Notes under the pieces: model-generated
What the model saw: only the letters and a program-made list of their open reading frames with translations
Databases searched by the model: none
Told to the model about the DNA's origin: nothing
Translations under genes and position numbers: made by a program
Source of the DNA: Citrobacter sp. RHB25-C09
GTDB taxonomy: Bacteria > Pseudomonadota > Gammaproteobacteria > Enterobacterales > Enterobacteriaceae
DNA: 64,000 nucleotides
Assembly: GCF_013836145.1 (NCBI RefSeq)
Contig: NZ_CP057483.1
Span: 2,232,001-2,296,000 of the forward strand
Direction: 5' to 3'
Shown: piece by piece, positions 9,135 through 17,162 of the stretch
Layout of the letters: the number at the start of each line of letters is the position of its first letter
How positions within the stretch are numbered: position 1 is the stretch's first letter

Positions 9135-9303
9135 CCGCCGCGCCCCTGCCTATAACGTCTACGATTTGCATCTAAATGTGCTGACATTTTTCTCGCTTAT
9201 CCGTACCATACGCACCACAGTTTTTATATCAGACAGCTTTGCCGGTCTCTCCGCCGTGATGCATACTCTTCTGATGCCACACAATGAATTGAGCCTCTAT
9301 TAA

Positions 9304-10239
9304 ATGTCGCAAAATCAAGATATTAGTAAAAAAGAACAGTACAACCTGAACAAATTACAAAAGCGCTTGCGTCGTAACGTGGGCGAAGCCATTGCCGATT
9401 TCAATATGATTGAAGACGGCGATCGCATTATGGTTTGTCTTTCTGGCGGCAAAGACAGCTATACCATGCTGGAAATTTTGCGCAATTTGCAGCAAAGCGC
9501 GCCGATCAGCTTCTCCCTGGTGGCCGTTAACCTGGATCAGAAACAACCGGGCTTTCCAGAACATATTCTGCCTGAGTACCTTAAACAACTGGGCGTAGAA
9601 TATAAAATCGTTGAGGAAAATACCTATGGGATCGTGAAAGATAAAATTCCAGAAGGTAAAACCACCTGCTCTCTTTGTTCACGACTGCGTCGTGGCATTC
9701 TCTATCGTACAGCGAGCGAGCTGGGCGCGACTAAAATCGCTCTCGGTCATCACCGCGACGATATTTTGCAGACCTTATTCCTGAATATGTTCTACGGCGG
9801 GAAAATGAAAGGTATGCCGCCAAAGCTGATGAGCGACGATGGTAAACATATCGTCATCCGCCCTTTGGCCTATTGCCGCGAAAAAGATATCGAGCGCTTC
9901 GCTGAAGCTAAAGCGTTCCCGATTATTCCGTGCAATCTGTGTGGTTCGCAACCGAACCTCCAGCGCCAAGTCATTGCCGACATGCTGCGTGACTGGGATA
10001 AACGCTATCCCGGCCGTATTGAGACAATGTTCAGCGCGATGCAAAACGTGGTGCCTTCTCACCTGTCAGACATCAACCTGTTCGACTTCAAAGGCATTAA
10101 GCACGGTTCAGAGGTTGTTGATGGCGGCGATCTGGCGTTTGACCGAGAAGAGATCCCGTTGCAGCCTGCCGGTTGGCAACCGGAAGAAGACGATAATCAG
10201 TTGGATGAATTACGCCTGAACGTGGTAGAAGTGAAGTAA
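9304..10239 (+). CDS. ttcA: tRNA 2-thiocytidine synthetase TtcA
   Basis: PP-loop ATPase of 311 residues that thiolates C32 of certain tRNAs. The adenylating motif SGGKDS is at residues 47-52. C122 and C125 (CSLC) and C213 (in CNLCGSQ) are the iron-sulfur cluster ligands known in TtcA. Full length and close to E. coli TtcA over its whole span. It is cytoplasmic and monocistronic here. The ATG at 9304 has only a poor Shine-Dalgarno sequence. A REP-like hairpin follows the gene. Confidence 0.95.
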   Translation: MSQNQDISKKEQYNLNKLQKRLRRNVGEAIADFNMIEDGDRIMVCLSGGKDSYTMLEILRNLQQSAPISFSLVAVNLDQKQPGFPEHILPEYLKQLGVEYKIVEENTYGIVKDKIPEGKTTCSLCSRLRRGILYRTASELGATKIALGHHRDDILQTLFLNMFYGGKMKGMPPKLMSDDGKHIVIRPLAYCREKDIERFAEAKAFPIIPCNLCGSQPNLQRQVIADMLRDWDKRYPGRIETMFSAMQNVVPSHLSDINLFDFKGIKHGSEVVDGGDLAFDREEIPLQPAGWQPEEDDNQLDELRLNVVEVK

Positions 10240-10249
10240 TACTGACCGC

Positions 10250-10280
10250 GCCGGATAACAGCGTTTGCATGTTATCCGGC
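10250..10280. repeat. REP-like inverted repeat
   Basis: GCCGGATAACA / TGTTATCCGGC arms with a 9-nt loop lie between the convergent ttcA and dbpA. The core GCCGGAT is that of enterobacterial REP/BIME units; it may protect or end both transcripts. Confidence 0.7.
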
Positions 10281-10296
10281 CTGGCAGGACCGAGGG

Positions 10297-11670
10297 TTAT
10301 TTCAACAGACGAACCCGGCAGGTTTTGCCTTTGATCTTCCCGCTCTGCATCTGCTTCCAGGCTTTGTGGGCCACGGAATGGCGCACCGCGACATAAACGT
10401 GCGCCGGATGCACAGTAATTTTGCCAATATCAGCCCCGTCCAGCCCCATGTCTCCCGTTAACGCCCCCAGAACATCGCCCGGACGCATTTTGGCTTTTTT
10501 CCCGCCGTCGATGCACAGGGTCATCATCTCCGCCTCTAAAGGCATAATCGCCCCATTCGCCGGGGTGGGCATCCAGTTAAGCTTAAGCTGTAACATCTCG
10601 GAAAGAATATTCGCGCGCTGTGCCTCTTCCGGCGCACAAAAACTGATGGCCAAACCGCTCTGCCCAGCGCGGGCAGTACGTCCGATACGATGAACGTGAA
10701 CTTCGGGATCCCACGCCAGCTCAAAATTGACGACCAGCTCCAGGGATTTAATATCCAGGCCGCGCGCGGCAACATCGGTGGCGGCCAGCACACACGCGCT
10801 TCCATTAGCAAAGCGTACCAGCGTTTGATCGCGATCGCGCTGCTCCAGATCGCCATGCAAAGAAAGTGCGCTTTGCCCCGAGGCGTTCAATGCATCGCAT
10901 ACCGCCTGGCAGTCTTTTTTGGTGTTACAAAAAACCACACAGGATGCCGGTTGATGCTGGCTGAGTAACTTTTGCAGCAGCGGGATTTTGCCATGCGCTG
11001 AGGTTTCAAAGAACTGCTGTTCAATCGCGGGTAGTGCGTCCACGCTATCAATCTCAATAGAAAGAGGCGCTTTCTGAACGCGACCACTGATGGCGGCTAT
11101 CGCCTGCGGCCAGGTCGCTGAAAAGAGTAACGTCTGACGGGAATCAGGCGTAAAGCGGATGACTTCATCAATCGCATCACTGAAGCCCATATCAAGCATC
11201 CGATCCGCTTCGTCCATCACCAGCGTCGTTAACGCGTCCAGTGAAACGGTACCTTTTTGCAGGTGATCCAGTAAACGTCCCGGCGTCGCGACAATAATAT
11301 GTGGCGCATGCTGAAGCGAATCACGCTGCGCACCAAACGGTTGTCCGCCACACAGCGTCAGGATTTTGGTATTCGGCAGGAAACGCGCCAGACGGCGCAA
11401 CTCTCCGGCCACCTGATCGGCAAGCTCTCGCGTAGGACAGAGTACCAGCGACTGGGTTTGATAAAGCGTAACATCGATGCGCTGTAATAAGCCGAGGCCA
11501 AAAGCCGCCGTCTTACCACTTCCCGTTTTTGCCTGCACGCGGACATCCTGGCCTGCCAGAATCGCTGGAAGCGCCGCAGCCTGTACGGGTGTCATGGTTA
11601 AATAGCCCAACTCATTGAGATTCTCGAGTTGGGCGGCAGGTAAAGCGTTCAGGGTAGAAAAAGCGGTCAC
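10297..11670 (-). CDS. dbpA: ATP-dependent RNA helicase DbpA (GTG start)
   Basis: DEAD-box helicase of 457 residues, activated by hairpin 92 of 23S rRNA and involved in large-subunit assembly. Motifs run in order: AKTGSGKT (Walker A, about residue 47), PTRELA, TPGRLL, DEAD, SAT, then HRIGRTAR in the second RecA domain. The C-terminal part, with MRPGDVLGALTGD and KIKGKTCRVRLLK, is the RNA-binding domain specific to DbpA. The start is GTG at 11670 with only a weak GAGA site, 28 bp after a proline-rich small ORF with a strong ribosome-binding site, so translation may depend on that ORF. Confidence 0.95.
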   Translation of the reverse strand: MTAFSTLNALPAAQLENLNELGYLTMTPVQAAALPAILAGQDVRVQAKTGSGKTAAFGLGLLQRIDVTLYQTQSLVLCPTRELADQVAGELRRLARFLPNTKILTLCGGQPFGAQRDSLQHAPHIIVATPGRLLDHLQKGTVSLDALTTLVMDEADRMLDMGFSDAIDEVIRFTPDSRQTLLFSATWPQAIAAISGRVQKAPLSIEIDSVDALPAIEQQFFETSAHGKIPLLQKLLSQHQPASCVVFCNTKKDCQAVCDALNASGQSALSLHGDLEQRDRDQTLVRFANGSACVLAATDVAARGLDIKSLELVVNFELAWDPEVHVHRIGRTARAGQSGLAISFCAPEEAQRANILSEMLQLKLNWMPTPANGAIMPLEAEMMTLCIDGGKKAKMRPGDVLGALTGDMGLDGADIGKITVHPAHVYVAVRHSVAHKAWKQMQSGKIKGKTCRVRLLK

Positions 11671-11698
11671 AATTTATTCTCGCGGTAAGCAACATAGA

Positions 11699-11881
11699 TC
11701 AGCAGGCGCGTATCCTCGCAGATCTTCGGCTGTGATGCGACATTTTAATCGGTTCCTGATCCGGCGGAGGGTCCGGCATTGGCTGTGGACGTGGTATCGG
11801 ATCAGGGACTGGCACGGGATCGGTCGGAACCGGGTCCGATGCGGGAATTTCCAGATGGCGCAGTAATGTTAGACGGGTCAT
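11699..11881 (-). CDS. Small proline-rich ORF upstream of dbpA (possible leader peptide)
   Basis: A 60-residue ORF with a strong ribosome-binding site (CTGGAGGC, 6 nt before the ATG at 11881), 28 bp ahead of dbpA on the same strand. The middle (residues 12-45) is an array of Pro alternating with Asp, Val, Arg and Gln, with 15 prolines in all and one PPP (PDPPPDQ). The C-terminus is basic (RRSARIR). There is no signal peptide or membrane segment, and I recognise no family. It could be a real small protein or a leader whose translation, perhaps slowed at PPP, controls dbpA. fnrS lies just upstream on the same strand with its own terminator. Confidence 0.6.
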   Translation of the reverse strand: MTRLTLLRHLEIPASDPVPTDPVPVPDPIPRPQPMPDPPPDQEPIKMSHHSRRSARIRAC

Positions 11882-11939
11882 TTTTGCCTCCAGGGTAGCG
11901 TTGACTCCCTTTTAGGGTAGTCGCTGAAACCTGACAGGC

Positions 11940-12062
11940 AAAAAAAAGCCGACTCTATTAAAGTCGGCGTCGTACGAATCAATTGTGCTATGCAGTAATT
12001 CAAAAAAGGAAGTAAGACAATATGGAGCGCAACGCCCATCGCTTGACGTTGCATTCACCTGC
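11940..12062 (-). ncRNA. fnrS: FnrS small RNA
   Basis: The minus strand from 12062 reads GCAGGTGAATGCAACGTCAA, then the GATGGGCGTTGCGCTCC segment, the TCTTACTTCC stretch and a terminator hairpin GCCGACTTTAATAGAGTCGGC plus eight T. This is almost identical to E. coli FnrS, the FNR-activated, Hfq-dependent RNA that lowers expression of aerobic and oxidative-stress genes such as sodB. Position between dbpA and zntB also matches. About 123 nt. Confidence 0.95.
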
Positions 12063-12097
12063 GAGAGTGATATTGCCCCGAACAGCTGTCTCATTTA

Positions 12098-12111
12098 TTG
12101 ACTTCGCTCAA
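12098..12111. promoter_or_regulatory. FNR box of fnrS
   Basis: TTGACTTCGCTCAA fits the FNR consensus TTGAT-N4-ATCAA with one mismatch in each half. Its centre is about 42 bp upstream of the FnrS +1 (12062), the class II activator position. Confidence 0.8.
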
Positions 12112-12156
12112 TTTAAAAGCCGTTTGCGCGATAGAATTCTCTTAAAAGATTAATTT

Positions 12157-13140
12157 TTACAACCATTTACTGCGATGCAACCATAAAGTAACACCGCCAA
12201 TAACAACCACTAACAGAACGCAAAATAATGAAAAGCCGAAACGCCATGCTCCCCCCGGGATTCCGCCAAGATTGACGCCAAAAAGCCCGGTCAGAAAGGT
12301 GCTCGGCAGAAAAACCATCGCCATAAGTGACATGGTATAGGTACGACGCGCCAGAGACTCCTGCATTACCTGGGCGATTTCATCCGCCATAACGCCCGTG
12401 CGCGCGATACAAGCGTCAATTTCATCCAGCCCTCTCCCCAGTCTGTCGGCAATATCCTGCATTCTCCGACGTTGATCGTCCGACATCCACGGCAGACGTT
12501 CACTGGACAATCGCGCATAAACGTCGCGCTGGGGGGCCATATATCGTCGCATGACAATTAATTGCTTGCGTAATAACGCCAGAAAACCACGGGGAGGAAT
12601 TTGCTGATCGAGCAGATTATCCTCAAGGTCGATAATTTTATCGTGGAGTTCCTCGATAAATTCATTGGCATGATCGGTCAGCGCATCACAGACATCGACC
12701 AGCCAACCGCCGCAGTCGGTCGGACCGGTTCCTTCTTCCAGATCGCTGACCACATCGTCAAGCGCTAATACTTTACGCTGCCGGGTGGAAACAATCAGCC
12801 GTTCATCCATATACAAACGCATTGCCACTAGTTGGTCCGGGCGCTCATCCGTGCTGCCGTTAATGCATCGTAAGGTGATTAGCGTTCCTTCTCCCAGACG
12901 GCTAACACGTGGACGGGTACTTTCTCCCGCCAGCGCGTTCCGAACATTATTAGGTAATAACGGAGTTGTCGCCAGCCACTGCGCGCTATCAGGATGGGTG
13001 TAGTTGAGATGCAACCAACAGGGATTTTCGCGGGTAATTACATCCTCATCAGTCAGCGGTTTCACGCCTCCCTTCCCGTCCAGCAACCAGGCAAATACGG
13101 CGTCTGGCACACTCACTTCTGAGCCTTTTAGGGTCTCCAT
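12157..13140 (-). CDS. zntB: Zinc transporter ZntB (CorA family)
   Basis: 327-residue CorA-type inner-membrane protein that assembles as a pentamer and moves Zn2+. A large cytoplasmic N-terminal domain is followed by two C-terminal transmembrane helices. The family pore motif GxN is present as GVN in FGVNLGGIPGG between the helices, and the C-terminus LHRSKWL is short and basic. Full length compared with E. coli ZntB. A GGAGG site precedes the ATG at 13140. It is transcribed away from dgcM. Confidence 0.95.
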   Translation of the reverse strand: METLKGSEVSVPDAVFAWLLDGKGGVKPLTDEDVITRENPCWLHLNYTHPDSAQWLATTPLLPNNVRNALAGESTRPRVSRLGEGTLITLRCINGSTDERPDQLVAMRLYMDERLIVSTRQRKVLALDDVVSDLEEGTGPTDCGGWLVDVCDALTDHANEFIEELHDKIIDLEDNLLDQQIPPRGFLALLRKQLIVMRRYMAPQRDVYARLSSERLPWMSDDQRRRMQDIADRLGRGLDEIDACIARTGVMADEIAQVMQESLARRTYTMSLMAMVFLPSTFLTGLFGVNLGGIPGGAWRFGFSLFCVLLVVVIGGVTLWLHRSKWL

Positions 13141-13389
13141 TTTGCCTCCATCACAGCTTATTTTCTGGTTAGTCTAGCGTCAGGCTTGTGGTAAGCAACC
13201 TCTCATTGTCCCATTCTACTGAAATACCTCATAAAAACTCGATTATGCTATTTTGCAGTATCGATTAAGCGATAAGCGCCTATTTTTATTTATGTATTTC
13301 AGTGCCGTAAATAGTGAATATCCTGCTAGATTTAACAGTTGACGTTTACACACAATTGCAGCGAATTAATAAAAATAAACGGATGACCC

Positions 13390-14622
13390 ATGAGCATACA
13401 TTGCCTCACTGCCCTTGATTTGCTTACTTTTCCTGTCTGGATTGTTTCACCTGGCACAGAAGAACTCATTTTTGCTAATAACACGGCCAAACAGTTAATG
13501 CAGGAATATACGTTCAGCCAATTGCAAAAGGGAATGTTTTCTACCCATGCTCAGGATGAGTTAGCCAATTATATTACTGATTTACGCCACCATCGCGATA
13601 TTGTTGAAATATTAACCGTCACCCTGAATAGCACTCACTCCGCATTATCCTGCCGACTGTCTGTTAAAGAACTAGCAGAATTTGGCGAAGTGATCCTTTT
13701 TGAGGGCATTGAAACGACGACCACGCAGGGGCTAAAGGCCAGTCGCTCCACGAACTATCAGCGTAAAAAGCAAGGCTTCTATGCCCGCTTTTTTTTGACT
13801 AACTCGGCACCGATGTTACTCATCGATCCTTCCAGAGAGGGTCTTATCGTCGACGCTAATCTTGCAGCGCTGAATTTTTATGGTTACAGGCATGACGTGA
13901 TGTGCCAAAAACACACCTGGGAAATCAATATGTTGGGTCGGCAAATTTTGCCCATCATGCATGAAATCGCACGCTTACCGGGTGGGCATAAGCCTTTGAA
14001 TTTTATTCATAAAATTGCAGATGGCACAACCCGCCACGTTCAAACCTATGCGGGTCCGATCGAAATTTACGGCGATCGACTGATGCTATGCATCATTCAT
14101 GATATTACCGAACAGAAGCGTCTCGAACAGGAACTCGAACATGCTGCCCTGCACGATGCGCTCACCGGACTGCTTAACCGCCGTCAGTTTTATCAGTTGA
14201 CCGAACCTGGCCAGACTCACCCTTTAACAATGGCTCAGGATTATAGTTTGCTGCTTATTGATACTGACAGATTCAAGAGCATTAACGATCTCTACGGTCA
14301 TTTGAAAGGCGACGAAGTGCTCTGCGCGCTGGCGCGAGATCTTGAAGAAAGTGCACGTAAAGGTGACCTGGTGTTCCGCTGGGGGGGCGAGGAGTTCGTC
14401 TTTTTATTGCCACGAACACCGCTGGATGTCGCGCTACAGTTTGCGGAATCGGTCCGCGCTTCGGTGGCAAAAATCAGCATTCCGGGTCTTCCGCGCTTTA
14501 CCGTCAGCATTGGCGTGGCGCATCACGAATCGAACGAAAGCATCGATGAACTGTTTAAACGCGTCGATGCGGCGTTATACAGAGCAAAAAATGATGGCCG
14601 CAACCGGGTGCTGGCGGCGTAA
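13390..14622 (+). CDS. dgcM: Diguanylate cyclase DgcM (PAS-GGDEF)
   Basis: Cytoplasmic enzyme of 410 residues making cyclic di-GMP, formerly YdaM. In E. coli it works with MlrA to switch on csgD and curli. Two PAS-like regions (about 1-110 and 130-250) precede the GGDEF domain. The active site is GGEEF at 332-336. The inhibitory I-site RxxD is intact as RKGD at 323-326, five residues ahead. The metal-binding Asp is in LLLIDTDRFKSIND. Its neighbour mcaS (15376) is a small RNA of the same biofilm circuit. Confidence 0.95.
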   Translation: MSIHCLTALDLLTFPVWIVSPGTEELIFANNTAKQLMQEYTFSQLQKGMFSTHAQDELANYITDLRHHRDIVEILTVTLNSTHSALSCRLSVKELAEFGEVILFEGIETTTTQGLKASRSTNYQRKKQGFYARFFLTNSAPMLLIDPSREGLIVDANLAALNFYGYRHDVMCQKHTWEINMLGRQILPIMHEIARLPGGHKPLNFIHKIADGTTRHVQTYAGPIEIYGDRLMLCIIHDITEQKRLEQELEHAALHDALTGLLNRRQFYQLTEPGQTHPLTMAQDYSLLLIDTDRFKSINDLYGHLKGDEVLCALARDLEESARKGDLVFRWGGEEFVFLLPRTPLDVALQFAESVRASVAKISIPGLPRFTVSIGVAHHESNESIDELFKRVDAALYRAKNDGRNRVLAA

Positions 14623-14627
14623 ACCCA

Positions 14628-15191
14628 TTACCGACTGCGTTTGGCGTGACGCTCCCAGTTTTCTTGCTTCGCCTGCGCGGTTTTGCGCAATGCAACATAA
14701 CACGCCCCGCTGCCGCCATGATGCGGTAGCGCTGCACAGTACGCCTGGACGTCATCAAATTCCGTCAGCCAGCGCGCGACATAACTGCGCACAATATTAG
14801 CGTGGGATTTCTCTTCACGCCCTTTGCCATGAATAATCAGCACGTTACGCAGTCCATCATGAAGCGACTGGTGTATAAAGCCAAACAGCAGCTTACGGCA
14901 CTCTTCAACGGGCTGACGCAGCAGGTTGAGACTGGCCTGCTGACCATATTTTCCTGAGTGAAGTTTTTCGATAACGCCCTGTTGTAGCCCCTCACGGCGA
15001 AAAGCCAGCGGCTGATCCAGTGGAATGACTTCGAGAAAACCCGTCGTGAGGAAGTTATCAAGCTGGAGGGTATCAATACGCTGCGGCGCACGAGTATTAC
15101 GCACCGGCTGCCAGTGAACATCAACGTTACGTTTTAGAGGCTGGACATCCTCCATGGCGTCAAGGAACAGCGATTTGTCGTCAAGGTTCAT
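14628..15191 (-). CDS. smrA: Smr-domain protein SmrA
   Basis: 187-residue protein with a C-terminal Smr (small MutS-related) domain. VLIIHGKGREEKSH and ALPHHGGSGACYVALR are the two conserved stretches of the domain. E. coli SmrA (YdaL) has DNA nicking activity; other Smr proteins act on mRNA in stalled ribosomes, so the cellular role is open. Convergent with dgcM (5 bp between stops). In K-12 the abg genes follow beyond mcaS; here ogt follows directly. Confidence 0.92.
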   Translation of the reverse strand: MNLDDKSLFLDAMEDVQPLKRNVDVHWQPVRNTRAPQRIDTLQLDNFLTTGFLEVIPLDQPLAFRREGLQQGVIEKLHSGKYGQQASLNLLRQPVEECRKLLFGFIHQSLHDGLRNVLIIHGKGREEKSHANIVRSYVARWLTEFDDVQAYCAALPHHGGSGACYVALRKTAQAKQENWERHAKRSR

Positions 15192-15315
15192 GTTTCATCC
15201 TCCCACTTTAAGACTACCACTATCATAGCCGTGCCATGATACGCTCACAACGATTTACTAATGTTTCCAGTAACCGTCAGAAAATATGCCTTTCTTTTGG
15301 TTTGACTTTGAATCC

Positions 15316-15331
15316 TGTGAAATCAGTCACC
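15316..15331. promoter_or_regulatory. CRP-like site upstream of mcaS
   Basis: TGTGAAATCAGTCACC matches TGTGA-N6-TCACA with one mismatch. Its centre is about 52 bp before the predicted mcaS +1, which is not a classical spacing, so either the +1 or the site needs adjustment. E. coli mcaS is CRP-activated. Confidence 0.55.
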
Positions 15332-15375
15332 CTTGCTTTCTGGCTTAGTCGACCTGTTCTTGATATAAGAGAGTT

Positions 15376-15467
15376 ACCCGTAACGGGAAATAGTCACGGG
15401 AAAATATGAAGGAAGCAGTGGTTTATGCTTGATAGAGTCTGGCGGATGTCGGCAGGCTCTATTTTTT
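15376..15467 (+). ncRNA. mcaS: McaS small RNA (divergent 5' half)
   Basis: The 3' half reads TAGAGTCTGGCGGATGTCGG, then CAGGCTCTATTTTTT, a hairpin and U-run almost identical to the end of E. coli McaS. A -10 TATAAG (15364-15369) sets +1 near 15376. The 5' half starts ACCCGTAACGGG, a small stem where E. coli has ACCGGC...GCCGG, and is otherwise diverged. GGA motifs, the CsrA-binding type, persist in ACGGGAAA, AAGGAAG and GCGGATG. McaS controls csgD, flhD and pgaA. The location beside smrA matches K-12. About 92 nt. Confidence 0.82.
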
Positions 15468-15548
15468 ATGCCAAATCTGGAGTATGGCTGAATGATCTTC
15501 TGGCGTGGTATGTTTCTCTTAACGTGATTTAAAACGACAGAGACAACA

Positions 15549-16064
15549 ATGCTGACCTTACTGGAAGATAAGATTGCAACCCCGCTAGGACCGCTGTGGG
15601 TTATTTGTGATGAACAGTTCCATTTGCGTGCCGTTGAGTGGGAACAACACAGCGATCGCATGGAACAACTGCTAAATATTCATTATCGCGTCGAAGGCTA
15701 CACGCGTTATAGCGTGAAAAACCCCGGCGGCCTCAGCGATATTCTTGCCGATTACTTTGCGGGTAATCTCAGCGTGATTGCTACGCTCCCCACCGCCACA
15801 GGCGGCACTCCCTTTCAGCGTGAAGTCTGGCAGACGCTACGAACGATCCCTTGCGGTCAGGTAATGCACTACGGCCAGTTGGCAGAACAACTGGGACGTC
15901 CTGGCGCAGCGCGTGCCGTGGGTGCCGCTAACGGTTCGAATCCCATAAGCATTGTTGTACCCTGCCATCGGGTGATTGGACGTAACGGTACTCTGACCGG
16001 CTACGCCGGCGGTGTGCAGCGTAAAGAGTGGTTATTGCGCCATGAAGGCTATCTTTTATTGTAA
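15549..16064 (+). CDS. ogt: Methylated-DNA--protein-cysteine methyltransferase Ogt
   Basis: 171-residue suicide DNA repair protein that takes alkyl groups from O6-alkylguanine and O4-alkylthymine onto its own Cys. The acceptor is C139 in IVVPCHRVIG. The helix-turn-helix/Arg-finger part RPGAARAVGAANGSNP and the C-terminal LTGYAGG are as in the family. Full length. As in E. coli, it lies directly upstream of fnr on the same strand, separated by about 195 bp with its own fnr control site. Confidence 0.95.
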   Translation: MLTLLEDKIATPLGPLWVICDEQFHLRAVEWEQHSDRMEQLLNIHYRVEGYTRYSVKNPGGLSDILADYFAGNLSVIATLPTATGGTPFQREVWQTLRTIPCGQVMHYGQLAEQLGRPGAARAVGAANGSNPISIVVPCHRVIGRNGTLTGYAGGVQRKEWLLRHEGYLLL

Positions 16065-16225
16065 ATTCCAGGCAATTCGTGCCTTCTGCTTCACACTTTT
16101 GAGTAAAGAGCCCATACGTAAACCATGGTTTTTCAATGGGTTAGTAAATTAATTTACACACATTCCGGAATTATCCGCTCTTGACGGCTGCGCAGACTTA
16201 CGTGCTCACCAAAAAGATGTTAAAA

Positions 16226-16239
16226 TTGACAAATATCAA
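16226..16239. promoter_or_regulatory. FNR box at fnr (autoregulation)
   Basis: TTGACAAATATCAA matches the FNR consensus with one mismatch. It ends 20 bp before the fnr start codon, the place of the known negative autoregulation site in E. coli. Confidence 0.8.
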
Positions 16240-16258
16240 TTACGGCTTGAGCAGACCT

Positions 16259-17011
16259 ATGATCCCGGAAAAGCGAATTATACGGCGCATTCAGTCTGGC
16301 GGTTGTGCTATCCATTGCCAGGATTGCAGCATCAGCCAGCTTTGCATCCCGTTCACACTTAATGAGCATGAGCTTGATCAGCTTGATAATATCATCGAGC
16401 GTAAAAAGCCCATTCAAAAAGGCCAAACGCTATTTAAAGCGGGTGATGAGCTGAAATCGCTCTACGCCATTCGTTCCGGTACGATCAAGAGCTACACCAT
16501 CACCGAGCAAGGCGATGAGCAAATCACGGGTTTCCACCTTGCGGGCGATCTGGTTGGCTTTGACGCCATCGGCACCGGTCATCATCCAAGCTTTGCGCAG
16601 GCGCTGGAAACCTCCATGGTCTGTGAAATTCCCTTTGAAACCCTGGACGATCTGTCTGGTAAAATGCCCAACCTGCGTCAGCAGATGATGCGCCTGATGA
16701 GCGGTGAGATTAAAGGCGATCAGGATATGATCCTTCTGCTGTCAAAGAAAAATGCGGAAGAGCGCCTGGCGGCATTCATTTATAACTTGTCACGTCGTTT
16801 TGCGCAGCGTGGTTTCTCCCCGCGCGAATTCCGCCTGACAATGACCCGTGGCGATATTGGTAACTACCTGGGGCTGACCGTCGAAACCATCAGCCGTCTA
16901 CTGGGTCGTTTCCAGAAGAGCGGGATGCTTGCTGTGAAAGGCAAATACATTACTATCGAAAACAGTGACGCCCTGGCAATCCTCGCCGGCCACACGCGTA
17001 ACGTTGCGTAA
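16259..17011 (+). CDS. fnr: Anaerobic transcription regulator Fnr
   Basis: 250-residue CRP/FNR-family regulator switched by oxygen. The [4Fe-4S] ligands C20, C23, C29 and C122 are all present, and C16 as in E. coli. A cyclic-nucleotide-like beta-roll and dimer helix lead to a helix-turn-helix with the recognition sequence TVETISRLLGRFQ (E, S, R contacts). The open frame extends upstream to 16181, but the start at MIPEKRIIRRIQSGG (16259) is the conserved one. It controls several genes here, clearly fnrS and itself, and by known regulon data probably others. Confidence 0.97.
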   Translation: MIPEKRIIRRIQSGGCAIHCQDCSISQLCIPFTLNEHELDQLDNIIERKKPIQKGQTLFKAGDELKSLYAIRSGTIKSYTITEQGDEQITGFHLAGDLVGFDAIGTGHHPSFAQALETSMVCEIPFETLDDLSGKMPNLRQQMMRLMSGEIKGDQDMILLLSKKNAEERLAAFIYNLSRRFAQRGFSPREFRLTMTRGDIGNYLGLTVETISRLLGRFQKSGMLAVKGKYITIENSDALAILAGHTRNVA

Positions 17012-17162
17012 TTCTTCCGCAAACGCTTCTGATACCCTTCTGTCAAATCGTTAAATTTTCCCGATTTATTGATCTGGCAGGAGGTTCTTCCCTGTTTCAA
17101 TTCACATTCTTGGGTTACTCTTTTAATAACAAACTGCGATGACAGTTGTAAGGAGACCCTGT

